A stretch of 14,835 nucleotides of DNA from Ichthyophonus hoferi (GCA_002751075.1 NAOQ01000482.1:14452-29286); one strand, 5' to 3'; positions 1 to 9,163 are shown, numbered from the stretch's first letter. A program made the numbers and translations. Notes: a model not told the origin generated them from the letters alone.

Positions 1-169
1 ATATCTAATTTATTAAACTGCATGTACAATATATATATATATAGTACACTGTGAATATATAAGCGTACCTGCTGTAGGACGGATTGAAGAAAGATAACTC
101 CTGAGAGGACATCCAATTCAAATACATCCAGATAATCTTGCACACACTGCAATAGCATGGGACGGATTG

Positions 170-360
170 GGATAGGATATAGTTGAGTATAGTATGACAT
201 GATATGATATAGTATAATATGATATGATATGGTGTAATATGATATTGTATGATATAGTATGACATGATATAATACAATATAATATAGTAAAATATAGTAA
301 AATATAGTAAAATATGGTATAATATAATATACTATAATATAATGTAATAGTATGCATGTA
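170..360. repeat. Degenerate pentanucleotide satellite, GATAT/AATAT orientation
   Basis: The stretch reads almost entirely in 5-base steps (gatat, agtat, aatat, gacat, ggtgt), including three consecutive agtaa-aatat pairs near 285-315. The 5-base phase is kept although many units carry substitutions, which points to an old, diverged microsatellite. Long open frames across this tract on the minus strand come from the short repeat and are not credible genes. Confidence 0.85.
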
Positions 361-774
361 TATTTGACAGAATGCATGTGTGATTGCATGGTAATATGAT
401 AGTACAATAGTATGTATATATAAAAACAACAGCAATAACTACCTGGAAAGTAGGAATAACATAATGAGAAACCAAGTTTTTCCCTGGTAATAATGGTGGG
501 AGATCTGTGATATAAACCTAATGAGATATAAGCTAGACATACTATATCTAGCTAGCATCATTTATTGGTTATTATATTTTAAAGCTAGAAAGTTATTGGA
601 GGTATTAACGGGGGGGAAATATTATTTTATAATAAATATAATAATAATATCCTATGCATATAAGAAATACATGAAATGTAAATATATGTGTATATAGTAT
701 ATGTGTCTATAGTAAATTTGTATAAGGTATGTGCGCTTGAATCTTATATATCACTTAATATATGCGTTACTTAA

Positions 775-1345
775 ATTGTATTAACTATACCATACATATT
801 ATACTCTATTATATTATATTGCATTACATTCTATTATGTTGTATATAATAATATAGTACTTTATTTACTCTACATTATTCTATACTTTATTTTATTATAT
901 TATTATCATATTATATCCTATACAATATGCTATATGATATTATAGTGTATATAATATAATAATTTACTATAAATTACACTATATTGTACTACATTATATG
1001 GTCTACAATAAAACACTTTTCATGGCAATAAAATATATATTATTATATATAAGTTATTATATTATTGTACTGTATTTAATATAATGCTATACTCTACATC
1101 ACACTATACTATACTATACTATATGACCTTGCATTACAATATCATATATATATATTATTAGAATCATATTATATAACATCACCCCCTCTATATCCTTCCC
1201 CTATCGTTTCCCTACCTGTATAATAAAAGTGTATATAGGCTAGATGTTATCATAATTTATTTACTCGACATTACACTATACTATAATATATTGTGTTCCA
1301 TTACAATACAACACCTTGCATTACAAGTCTTACAATATAATATAT
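775..1345. repeat. Degenerate pentanucleotide satellite, ATATT orientation, with duplicated blocks
   Basis: The same kind of 5-base repeat is seen here, but the plus strand now reads atatt, acatt, ctatt, actat, so the orientation is reversed relative to 170-360. Longer sub-units recur: a ttatttactc-acatta block near 863 and 1258, and a ccttgcattacaa block near 1128 and 1314 followed by similar AT sequence. This indicates that larger units of roughly 190-400 bases were duplicated after the pentamer had diverged. Confidence 0.75.
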
Positions 1346-1480
1346 ATTATTAATCAAATTATATAACTTCTTCCTTTCTCCATCCCTCACCCCCTCTAAA
1401 TCTCCCACTCCTTCTCTATCCATCACCTCACCACCCCCTATATATTCACCCCTTCCCTACCCAACCCTCTACCTACCTGT
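1181..1480 (+). repeat. Pyrimidine-rich blocks inside the satellite
   Basis: The plus strand has C/T-rich blocks at about 1181-1216 and 1368-1475. They share the motifs caccccctct, cttccctac and ctacctgta. A similar accccctctctata block recurs near 1780. They alternate with AT pentamer sequence and look like part of the same duplicated unit. No coding frame was recognised. Confidence 0.6.
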
Positions 1481-2186
1481 AGAACATTTGCCACATAGCA
1501 CACTACGACAAGGTATGTCTTGTCTCAGATAGTGCTCTCGGAATATCTGTACTACCTGTCCCTTACGGTTCTTACGACTAAAAACTCTGTCTGTTTTTTG
1601 CAACATATTTATATTTATTTCATATAGCAGCTAGGGCTGTGTAATATTATTATATTATTGGTCATGTATAGTGATAATGTTATAATGTGATAATTTAATG
1701 TAATAAAGAGTAAGATGTATATAGAAATAATGAATACGTAGGAATGTACTGTATCCTTGCTGTGAGTACTTCTTCCGTTCACCCCCTCTCTATATACCCA
1801 AGTATCTTTCCCACCTATCTTTATTATTCTCTTGTTTCATATCATTCCATCATGCCTTAATCACATTCCATTCATTATAGTCAATGACCAATAGAATAAG
1901 CCCTTAGTTCCATCCCAGGCAAAGACCACATTCTATTAGATAACATATACTATAATTTTGTTTTCCTACTTTTATTGATGCTTAATAAACGAATGAAATA
2001 GCTGGATCGTGTTATTATTTCTTAACTGACACTATATAAGGCAATGGAGTAAAAGATAGAAAATTAGTCTAATAAATAAAATGATCGGATTATTTTTTGT
2101 TCTGTTGCAGATATGGAAATATGCACTCAAGTATTGTTATACAATTTTAATCAATAACGCATTTTAGACAAAGGAAAAACAAAAGG
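1481..2186. other. AT-rich stretch with intron-like signals, no gene seen
   Basis: No convincing coding frame was found. A strong donor-like AAG/GTATGT occurs with GT at 1513, and a strong acceptor-like pyrimidine tract plus TTGCAG ends at 2110. The pair would bound a 598-base intron. The putative flanking exons show no recognisable protein, so this remains a pattern only. Confidence 0.3.
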
Positions 2187-2438
2187 ATGGTTTCAAAGGA
2201 AAATAGAGAAATTGCATTGTTAAATGGAAAACAGATCGTCCAAAATACTAGTTTACAAGTCATTTTCGATTTCGATTGGTGTTTTTATTGTTTCTATATT
2301 ATGTATGTCTTGAACGAAGTTGAAGTCAACCAGTCAGATAGTCTATTAGAAGGTCACCTAGTTGAATCTGATGTAGGTCTTCTTGCAGAAAACAGTGTTA
2401 TAATCTATTGCCCACAAAAATATGTCCATCATTCATAG
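2187..2438 (+). CDS. Possible small hypothetical ORF, 83 codons
   Basis: An ATG-started frame of 83 codons begins 76 bases after the acceptor-like site ending at 2110. An in-frame stop lies at 2148-2150, so it cannot be joined directly to that acceptor in frame. The product has an aromatic-rich segment near residues 27-40 (FDFDWCFYCFY) and an acidic second half. No family was recognised. At this base composition several frames of this length are expected by chance in a 15-kb window, so it is kept only as a weak candidate. Confidence 0.15.
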   Translation: MVSKENREIALLNGKQIVQNTSLQVIFDFDWCFYCFYIMYVLNEVEVNQSDSLLEGHLVESDVGLLAENSVIIYCPQKYVHHS

Positions 2439-3300
2439 CTATTATTTACACAGGCATATTACCAGGTAAAAAGTTGAAAACCTTCACTTAACATACATAG
2501 ACTTTGAGCTCCTCTCTACTTGATAATACTAGTACAGTATACCATAAATTCGTATAATCTAATACCCAAATGAATGTACAAGTGTGGGTTATTGAGCAGA
2601 AATTGAATATATACTGTGTGCATAAAAAATACAAGTGGCAATTAAATTTTTACAAAATAATATAAGGTGTGCCTTCAAAACACGCTGTATGCTTGGCATA
2701 AGACTGGAGTATTTTGTAAAGGTTAAGAGGTTAAATAATATATCATGTCCATTTTAAAGGTGTTTTGAAATTATTCCAAATGTAGCCCTTTTAGTATTAT
2801 TTTAAAAACTCAAAGTACAGTACTTTTATTTAAATGTATTTTAAAATTAAAGGTGTAAAATTACCAGTCAAGGAAAAACATGGCCATGTATCTGCAACAT
2901 ATCTCGTTATTATATTATATTCCATAATATATATACCTCAACCCCATTTGCTACCATCTCCTTCTCTAACTTTCCTTTTTTTTTTTTTTCAAAAAAGCGT
3001 TAGCACAATAACAAATACATAGTACATATACATTAGTGTTGCGTTATTAATATAATGGATATAAAAATGAAAACTATGTGAAAAGTAAGTATTCTCTGAT
3101 ATTTATAAACCAAGAAAGATGTGGTTTTCCATTTATGTTGAACAATTCATTTATGTTGGGACTCGTATTTACGATCCAAGTTCAGCTTGAGTTTATGATG
3201 CATTGAATTAAGTAAATATTTGAAAAATTACACATTATCTATTTTATACTATTTACATGTCTATTTAGTTTATATTATTTCGTGATCATTCTTACTTCCC
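2439..3300. other. AT-rich intergenic stretch, nothing recognised
   Basis: No coding frame or structured RNA was recognised. The only distinct element is a 14-T run at 2976-2989 inside a pyrimidine-rich stretch, followed by a short A run. The 62-codon plus frame that ends here translates partly from that T run (consecutive Phe) and looks like chance. Confidence 0.5.
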
Positions 3301-3353
3301 GATTACCGCATCACGAGTAGGGCCGGCAGACCTGCAGTCAGAAAACCATCCTA

Positions 3354-3390
3354 AGCAATATATTATATATTATATATTATTATATTACAC
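3354..3390. repeat. Short TATATTA-type AT microsatellite
   Basis: The run alternates tatatta and tatta units over about 37 bases. It lies between two stretches of markedly higher GC (3300-3350 and 3395-3915), downstream of the PDZ gene's stop codon. Confidence 0.7.
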
Positions 3391-3552
3391 TGACGGACTT
3401 CTGGCTAATGCAAAAAAAAATGTGGGCCTGGCTTCGCGTTCATGTTTTCCAAAAAAAGTACACAAGGAGCATCCATATGGCAAGGACGAAAATAAAATTA
3501 ATTCCATCGCCGTTGATGTATCAGCTGGCGGTATATTGCGGTTATTTTAACG

Positions 3553-3915
3553 TTATTGAAAAGAAATAAGGGTTAGGACGGTAGGTGTTTTCTCTCTCAA
3601 AGCCTGGTGTACTTCTTCCACACACTCTGGTTTACGACCATTTACCTGGCTAACAATATCTCCAATCTTCAACCCAGCCTTCCCTGCCACACCATTGCGC
3701 CAAACGTAGGCGACCATGATATCACCTCTGCGATCCTGAGTTTTCTGAAGTTCCAGACCTGTGTTTCTGTTTTCTGCCACATCTAGGACAACCACTTTAT
3801 CATACATTTGTGGTTCGTTGATGTTGATGTTATTCATAAGTCCATAAGGGACATGTTCTATAGGTGGCGTGGCACGAATGCCCATAGTCTCCCAAGGTCC
3901 TGAAAATAACTGCAT
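3553..3915 (-). CDS. Small PDZ-domain protein (120 aa)
   Basis: PDZ domains are peptide-binding modules that usually hold the C-termini of partner proteins; the partner here is unknown. The frame encodes 120 residues. Residues ~1-40 are a non-domain leader. Residues ~41-120 show PDZ elements in canonical eukaryotic order: first strand VVVLDV, a carboxylate-loop-like TGLEL, a strand IMVAYV, the conserved AGLKIGDIVSQVNG signature, the second helix CVEEVHQALRE and a last strand VLTLIS. There is no signal peptide or membrane segment. An in-frame stop lies five codons before the ATG, supporting this start. However, a good acceptor-like TTATTTTCAG ends at 3900, just inside the frame, so this could instead be the last exon of a longer protein; Met11 is another possible start. 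GC is clearly higher than in the flanks, as expected for constrained coding DNA. No AATAAA was seen within ~150 bases downstream. The assignment to the PDZ fold is confident; function is not inferred. Confidence 0.75.
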   Translation of the reverse strand: MQLFSGPWETMGIRATPPIEHVPYGLMNNININEPQMYDKVVVLDVAENRNTGLELQKTQDRRGDIMVAYVWRNGVAGKAGLKIGDIVSQVNGRKPECVEEVHQALREKTPTVLTLISFQ

Positions 3916-4161
3916 GCCTATAGTTGCTTAACGGTGATAAAGGTAGTTAAAAGTAGTTTGAAAAGTTAAAAAGTAAACAAAAAATGAAGAATGGTTCTGA
4001 CACGCGCTCTCAGTGTCTACGATCTGTTTACATAGTGAAACTGGATCCTACCCGATACTTATCTCTGTAAACGTATTTTCTGACTGGGGTTAATTCTTTA
4101 CATCACGTGAACCAACCGTGCCAAAATTACCAACCCAATAATATTACTGTTGGAAACTTGG
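3916..4161 (-). promoter_or_regulatory. Upstream region of the PDZ gene with a TCACGTGA E-box
   Basis: The palindromic 8-mer TCACGTGA at 4103-4110 contains the CACGTG E-box core recognised by bHLH-type factors and lies about 190 bases upstream of the PDZ start. No clear TATA box was seen in the right place. A regulatory role is inferred from motif and position only. Confidence 0.35.
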
Positions 4162-4534
4162 TAGTTGTGAAATTGTATTTATAGGGGGCTTATTAAATGC
4201 AATACTTAGCTTTGTTGTTTAAATAATAGTAAACATTCTATATTTGAATAAAAATAAGATTACAAATATTTTTATTACATATATTTATTTTAATAATATA
4301 ATATTATTTCCCGTCAAATTTATAGCTACGATTAATCTTAGACACCTTTAATTGTGAAATTGGGCTTATATGGGGTTTATTAATTACAAATGCTTATCTT
4401 TGCAACATAGTAAACACCAAATACCTATATTTGAATTAGAATAAAAGAAAATAAGACTATAATTATATTTTTATAGTACAGATTTATTTTTTAATAATGC
4501 AGGGTTTATTATATTTTTCAGCTAGGTGTAATCA
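4162..4534. repeat. Diverged tandem duplication, period about 187 bp
   Basis: Copy A starts with tagttgtgaaattg at 4162 and copy B with taattgtgaaattg at 4349. Both then carry in the same order a ttat-ggggcttatta-like block, an agtaaaca block, atatttgaat, ataag-ttac/actat, a long ATTTTTAT-rich part and a tagct end. Several small indels separate the copies. By eye roughly two thirds to three quarters of positions agree. No coding potential or family was recognised. Confidence 0.7.
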
Positions 4535-4863
4535 TACGGCTTGGTGTCAAAAGACAAAGATATGTAAGTGCTATTGTATGTTGATAAATGTAGTTTATTT
4601 GGATGCTTTACATGAGTATCTATTTTAATACGTAAAATAATGAGAAGGGTATTGATAGCAATATCAGTAAATATCAGTATATATATATATATATATTTAG
4701 TGCATATGTAGATATTCTTTTCTGTGAAATATATGTGGGCCAATTACATATATTATAACAGCCTACTATTTACTTGGCAATAACTATGCCCATGTGCCCA
4801 ATATATTTTAAAGGGTTTAGGGGGTTCCATATAATATATGATTTTTGTTTATAAAATAGTTTT

Positions 4864-4879
4864 CGCTTATGCATAAGCG
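4864..4879. repeat. Perfect 16-bp palindrome
   Basis: CGCTTATGCATAAGCG reads the same on both strands, with no loop. The flanking bases do not extend it. It could be a dimeric protein-binding site. One such palindrome in a window this size is not strongly surprising. Confidence 0.6.
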
Positions 4880-4990
4880 TTCGAGAATTTTATCGAATAT
4901 GTAGGGTATATTGTGGTTGTGGGTACTTATTATTGGATAATCGTTTAAAATTATTATCAATGTGTTTCTATTGCTTACTTATTTTTTTGT

Positions 4991-5010
4991 GCCAATCACA
5001 TAGGATTGGC
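4991..5010. repeat. Hairpin with 7-bp stem and 6-base loop
   Basis: GCCAATC at 4991-4997 pairs perfectly with GATTGGC at 5004-5010 across the loop ACATAG. No T run follows, so there is no reason to call a terminator. Each arm contains a CCAAT-type pentamer. Confidence 0.5.
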
Positions 5011-5657
5011 GAATAAGAATACGAGAATATGTGGTAATTTTACCCGAATGATATGATCACCTTAGAGCGAGCTTGGAGGCAAACCATATTCATCTTTAGT
5101 TGAGGTCACATCACATGGCTCAGGAATGGCGGTGTAAACACCTTATGTTATGTGGTATGTAGATTAATACTCTGTCTAACATTTATTGGTTATTGCTCGG
5201 TTGCGGTTATAAGTACCTAAGTGATTTTAGATCTATATCCTATTAGTCATCCTTTGGTAACCAATTATCATGTACTCTTTGTTTTCATACGATAGCGTAA
5301 AGATTGGTCTGCTAAATTGGAATGATATTCTTTAATATTATTGGTTAATAAGATGTAGGTTCGAAGTGGATGCAGTAATAGATTTATTATGATTGCTTGA
5401 TTCCAATGAACAATATCACTCAGCAATCCTGGGTCTTCTTGCACTTATTTCAAATAGATTTTAAGGAATTGAGAATAAATTTTATTTGACTTATTTGGCT
5501 CGCATAAATAGTTTCATGAGATTGACACCGTTATTTTCATTGGTTAACTACATTTATTGCTTCCTAATTGGTTTTTTACGATTGGTGCCGACATGAATCG
5601 TCGAAACAATATGAAGGTCTGAATTCAATCTCTTGTACATAAGATTATTATGACAAC

Positions 5658-5774
5658 GAGATTAATGCATTCATTATTCAAGGCCATAGTGATTCAAATA
5701 TGGTTTAGATCAAGCTTTGATGTAATTTGATCATTAACGATCTAAGATATTTGAATCCGATCACTATTAATCTC
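5658..5774. repeat. Imperfect inverted repeat (foldback)
   Basis: GAGATTAAT at 5658-5666 is mirrored by ATTAATCTC at 5766-5774. The segment 5686-5711 (atagtgat, tcaaatat, ttagatc) is mirrored by 5739-5767. The left arm has an extra ~19 bases between the two matching blocks, and the right arm has a small extra piece after atcac. The loop at about 5712-5738 contains a further short palindromic atcaagctttgat overlap. It resembles a small foldback or MITE-like remnant, but no target-site duplication was identified. Confidence 0.6.
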
Positions 5775-5974
5775 ATGCTTACTCCATGTAGTCAGAACAC
5801 CCCTTAATTCAGTGTACCCCAATTAAAATTGTTATATATTGTTTGTTCTAAATATGTGATGAGATTAGTTGAATACTGTATAACATATGTTGTAACTAAC
5901 AGTCCCTACTGGACGTTAGTTAAACAATATTAACAATAATATAGTAGATAGGTTAGGCCCAGACTGGTTCTGAA

Positions 5975-6065
5975 CAGACGTTTTCAGTTCAAAAGGTGAT
6001 GTGACATCGTTAACTGCAAATGGAACGTAGATCGACCGAAGTTCTGGTAACAAGGGGATCATGAA
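5975..6065 (+). repeat. Dispersed short repeat S, copy 1
   Basis: The segment agatcgaccgaagttctgg at 6031-6049, with the following taacaaggggat, closely matches agatcgactgaagtcctgg and ttacaagcggat at 6857-6886, about 25 of 30 bases. Weaker similarity continues upstream through aactgcaaatg. The nature of the repeat is unknown. Confidence 0.55.
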
Positions 6066-6590
6066 ATAATTAATCCAATATTATGTTTGAATAACGTTCT
6101 TAACCAGGTAAATGGATTTGTCAATACATCGAATTGGCATTTACATTAAATAGGGACACAGTAATATTATATCATCGAGACAAGATCAGATAATTATAGA
6201 GGCCTCCGTGGTCTTTTGTAAATTGTATTAGTCAATAAAGATCTTTACGATCGGTCCCCATTTGTACATTTACGCTGATGAACACAGTTACAATTGACAC
6301 CCGCGCAATAAACGAATGTTGTAAAAAGAATAAATGGAACGCAATAGCTAATTAATAAAAAGCCCGGCACATCCGAACGTATATGGAGGATCCCGTATTC
6401 CTCGTGAACGATATAATACCCATACGTGCACGAATGCATTCATAACACAAAGCTATGATTCATTTATTATTTTTAACAATACCATAATATATATAACACC
6501 CAATTTGCTTCCCCAAAGCCTGTGGACAATCACACATTACCACATATTTATAAAATTTGCTTAATTAACTGTTTCTAAAATGCACCAAAA
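6066..6590. other. Intergenic stretch, no gene recognised
   Basis: A 64-codon minus frame at 6245-6439 would encode a hydrophobic segment followed by a Cys-rich tail. A stop codon lies immediately before its ATG, and frames of this size are common by chance here. No family was recognised, so it is not called as a gene. Confidence 0.4.
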
Positions 6591-6592
6591 TC

Positions 6593-6661
6593 TAACACTT
6601 GTATTGAACTGATGCTCTACTATGCTCTGAAATTTAACATGCTTGTATTGAGCCAATGCTC
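6593..6661 (+). repeat. Short tandem duplication, two ~25-base copies
   Basis: taaca-cttgtattga-ctgatgctc at 6593-6617 recurs as taaca-tgcttgtattga-ccaatgctc at 6635-6661, with a period of about 42-44 bases. Both copies lie just upstream of the S repeat. No function is apparent. Confidence 0.5.
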
Positions 6662-6789
6662 AATTGAACTACTTTGATAAACTTGTACATCTCGTTTATG
6701 AATAAAACCGCTTGCCCAGAACCAGTATGGGCTTAGCTTATATAGTCTATGCCGGAAACATTCGTGGCAATCTTAATCAGCACATACCA

Positions 6790-6900
6790 CTTTCGTCCCA
6801 TACCACAATCCATGGTACGAATCTGTTGCAAGACCATTCAACTTCAAATAAAAACATAGATCGACTGAAGTCCTGGTTACAAGCGGATTATAAACTGATT
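6790..6900 (+). repeat. Dispersed short repeat S, copy 2
   Basis: This copy links the other two. Its left part (atggtacgaatctgttgcaa and the next 15 bases) matches 12509-12550. Its right part (agatcgactgaag onward) matches 6031-6060. It lies inside an 83-codon plus frame (6712-6963) whose product is not recognised, so the frame could be a relic of a repeat-encoded protein or chance. Confidence 0.6.
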
Positions 6901-7059
6901 GGTCTAAGAATAAAAAGAATTGAAATAACCAGCAATAAACACTGTTCTAAACATGATATATGATTAGAAAAGCACCCAAACTTTGAACAGGATTATAGAC
7001 TCAGCACGCTTCCATTTCTTCTTTTTGATGTAGGTTTGGGTGTTCTTGATGTTGGTCAT

Positions 7060-7420
7060 GTAGGCTGTCACTTATGGGCAAATGATGATGCTGCTCCACT
7101 GGCAGTACGCCAATTTATTTATCAGGGAAACTGGTAGATCTTGTAGAAATTTTGCTGGCATATGAAGGTGGCGCTTGCTATAACCTTTTCTCCCAGTCAA
7201 CAACTGGGTACTTCTGGGCATGGTCATGTGGATGGTATGTATTGGTTGCAGAAGGGAGGTCATCCTTTAAGTCATGCTGGGTAATGTTTTCATACGAGAT
7301 GGTGAACGTGTAAGGAACCAGAGATTTCCGCTTGGCTAAGAAGCCGTTTTTGGGATATGGAAAATTGCACCCGAGTGCGGTTCGAGACTTCATTGAGGAC
7401 TATGTCACCAACTGAGTCTT
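7060..7420. other. GC-richer island with broken coding-like frames, unassigned
   Basis: Base composition rises to about 45% GC against about 30-33% around it. On the minus strand two overlapping frames (7072-7263 and 7178-7393) are open. The second gives a plausible-looking peptide (starting MKSRTALGCNFPYPKNG). A plus frame of about 79 codons is also open here. No family was recognised. Composition suggests decayed coding DNA from a gene or an element, but which one cannot be told. Confidence 0.35.
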
Positions 7421-7571
7421 GAGACCATTTTTCCATACGAGACTCCTTTTAGGTTGTCTCGTTTATTGTCTTATTGGGTTCTGAATATGGAGATTTACTC
7501 ATATTTTTCTTCTAAGTATATTAATTTGAGTTAACTGTTTAATTATGATATAAGTCAAGGTGTTAATCTAA

Positions 7572-7944
7572 TGGAAATGTATCCTATTAACATATACAAT
7601 TATTATATAAGTAAATGAGAAAGAATGTGTAAATTCCAGAACAGAACTCGTGATTTATTTATGTTTTCAAGATAACCAAATCTAGCGTCCTGCACTTGCT
7701 TTTATACTGGATTGTTGATTGTTTCAAGACGAGATTGATTAATTAATTTCAATCAGAATCAATCGCATACTAAACTTTAGCTCTTTGTTATTGCGCCAAT
7801 AACATGATCGATGGCGCGAGCTTATATAACTTGTAGAAACAAAGGATTGCGAGCTTCAGGGATTAAGCACGCAATTATAATTTAGTTATAACTTTTTGAT
7901 AATACTATTGTATACAATGTTCAAATATACAATTATTTTTTTAG
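7572..7944 (+). mobile_element. LTR-like repeat copy R1 (fossil)
   Basis: This is one of three copies of a ~370-400-bp repeat, with its core at about 7608-7860 and matching 10080-10476 directly. Shared blocks include gcgtcctgcac, a gattgattaatt-rich palindromic part and an actaaa block. A CCAATAA box near 7796 and a TATATAA box at 7823-7829 sit at positions equivalent to those in R2, as in an LTR promoter. The start is taken at TGGAAATG, and both ends are approximate. By eye it is roughly 75-80% identical to R2 in the core, so it is old. Confidence 0.55.
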
Positions 7945-8099
7945 TATATTAACCAGGTGAGTAATACTTTCTTCTTGTTTTAACTCTGGTACATTATATT
8001 ATTTTTGACAACCAATCCAATTGAAAGTGAGGTATAGATAATTGGATAACCAATTTTAGTCTGGTTTGGAAATATAAAAATCGCGGGTCAGAAATATGG

Positions 8100-9163
8100 T
8101 TAACTCGCAGAATCAATTCCATACAATAATTCTGTCCTATGATTAAGATTTAGTACTGATAGACGGGAAAATCCATGATATATATATAGAAAGGAGTTAT
8201 ATGTTGAATGACAAATGGAAAAATACTTTCCCTTCAACAGAAAGAGTCCGTGCTTTTTCTCTTGTCCAAGATATGTAGGGATACGTTTACAAAAAAAATA
8301 AAGTTCTTGTTGAAACTTAGTACACTGCCCAGTCCTTCTCAATCCACCCTAGCTGTAGTAGATTGTAGCTTAAAAGCACGCCAAATCTCTCTTTGGCAGA
8401 AAACATGCTCTTGGCTCTTGATGTTATTGTCATTAACCCTGTAAAATACCTGGGACCCTAAGGTCCCAAGTCCTTCAATTGGTATGTGTTGCTTGGTCCA
8501 CATTTCTTGAGGTGGTATGTTCCTAGAGAACATGTTGGTTGGGGTCAGATTGTGAATGCAGGCTGACACCTGGAATGCAAACCCCCAGAATTTTGGTGGC
8601 ATGTTGGATTGAAAGAGACCTGTCTTTGCCATGCCAATAAGCTGATGACCCATCTTCTTGCACAGGCTGTTACTTGACGTGGCATAAGGGAAAGTGGTCA
8701 GATGGATGATTTCTTCCCGCTTGAGGTGTTGCTAGAGTTAGCTTGAAAGGCACTCTCTACCTTGATTGGTAAAGAAAGTTGCAATCTTCAATGGAGAATG
8801 CATTGCCTCAAAGATGTTCCTATAAGCTATAAACCGTTATTATGTTCATTATTGTGGTACCTCTGATTTTATTTTAATGAAATACACAGTAGCATAATGT
8901 GTGTATTTATCCATAAAAGCTACTATCCATTGCATGTGGTTTTTGGCCTGAGTTAAGGGACTGATAACATCACTATATGCTTATTTGACTAGGTAAATGG
9001 ATTTTTGTGTTCTTGATGGAAAAGAAGCATGAATAATCTTGATTTAGCACAAGGATCACACATAAATCCTTTTGCATTAAGAATAAGCTTGTCATAATGG
9101 TTTAAGGGTTTATGTACTCAGTCCTGTCCAGGATGCATAAACATATTATATTCAAAGTCGTAT
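8100..9163 (-). mobile_element. Ty1/copia-like element fragment: zinc-finger region, integrase core, integrase C-terminal end (fossil)
   Basis: On the minus strand, translation shows copia pol features in the expected order: a pre-integrase CxxC-type motif near 9050, integrase core motifs near 8750-8790 (QGRE), and the conserved downstream block at 8339-8653 with the PPKFWGFAF and IHNLTPTN motifs typical of copia integrase. The lower-coordinate end at about 8100 is beyond the recognisable domain. Gag and RNase H were not found attached. The copy is broken many times and is clearly a fossil. Its high-coordinate end meets an oppositely oriented fragment of what appears to be the same family near 9163-9172. 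Confidence 0.75.

Larger units (their letters stand above)
4535..5657. other. AT-rich intergenic stretch, no gene recognised
   Basis: This contains an (AT)n run at about 4677-4697, a 16-bp palindrome (4864-4879), a hairpin (4991-5010) and several ATTGGTTA/CCAAT-like motifs (near 5186, 5340, 5540 and 5567). No credible coding frame was found. The 73-codon minus frame at 4522-4743 is made largely of Ile/Tyr codons from the AT run. Confidence 0.5.

Noticed and set aside
5-435. Minus-strand open frames of 90 and 105 codons
   Set aside because: They are translations of the pentamer satellite (Tyr/Ile/His/Ser strings). A 5-base repeat that avoids stops in one frame cycle yields long frames without coding meaning.
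3408-3569. Plus-strand 53-codon ORF (MQKKMWAWLR...) overlapping the end of the PDZ gene
   Set aside because: It is very basic, starts on an A run, overlaps the PDZ stop on the other strand and has no recognised family; it is more likely the PDZ gene's 3' region.
5348-5362. ggttcgaagtgg string resembling a tRNA B box
   Set aside because: No A box, acceptor stem or cloverleaf pairing was found around it.
6104-6124. aggtaaatggatttgt resembling part of the copia fragment near 8991
   Set aside because: The match of about 15 bases does not extend on either side into the rest of the element, so coincidence is likelier than another fragment.
6245-6439. 64-codon minus ORF with a hydrophobic segment and Cys-rich tail
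   Set aside because: Its length is expected by chance at this composition, a stop lies directly before the ATG, and no family or transcript signal supports it.
8208-8444. Plus-strand 78-codon ORF
   Set aside because: It is antisense to the copia integrase fossil, which explains the open frame.
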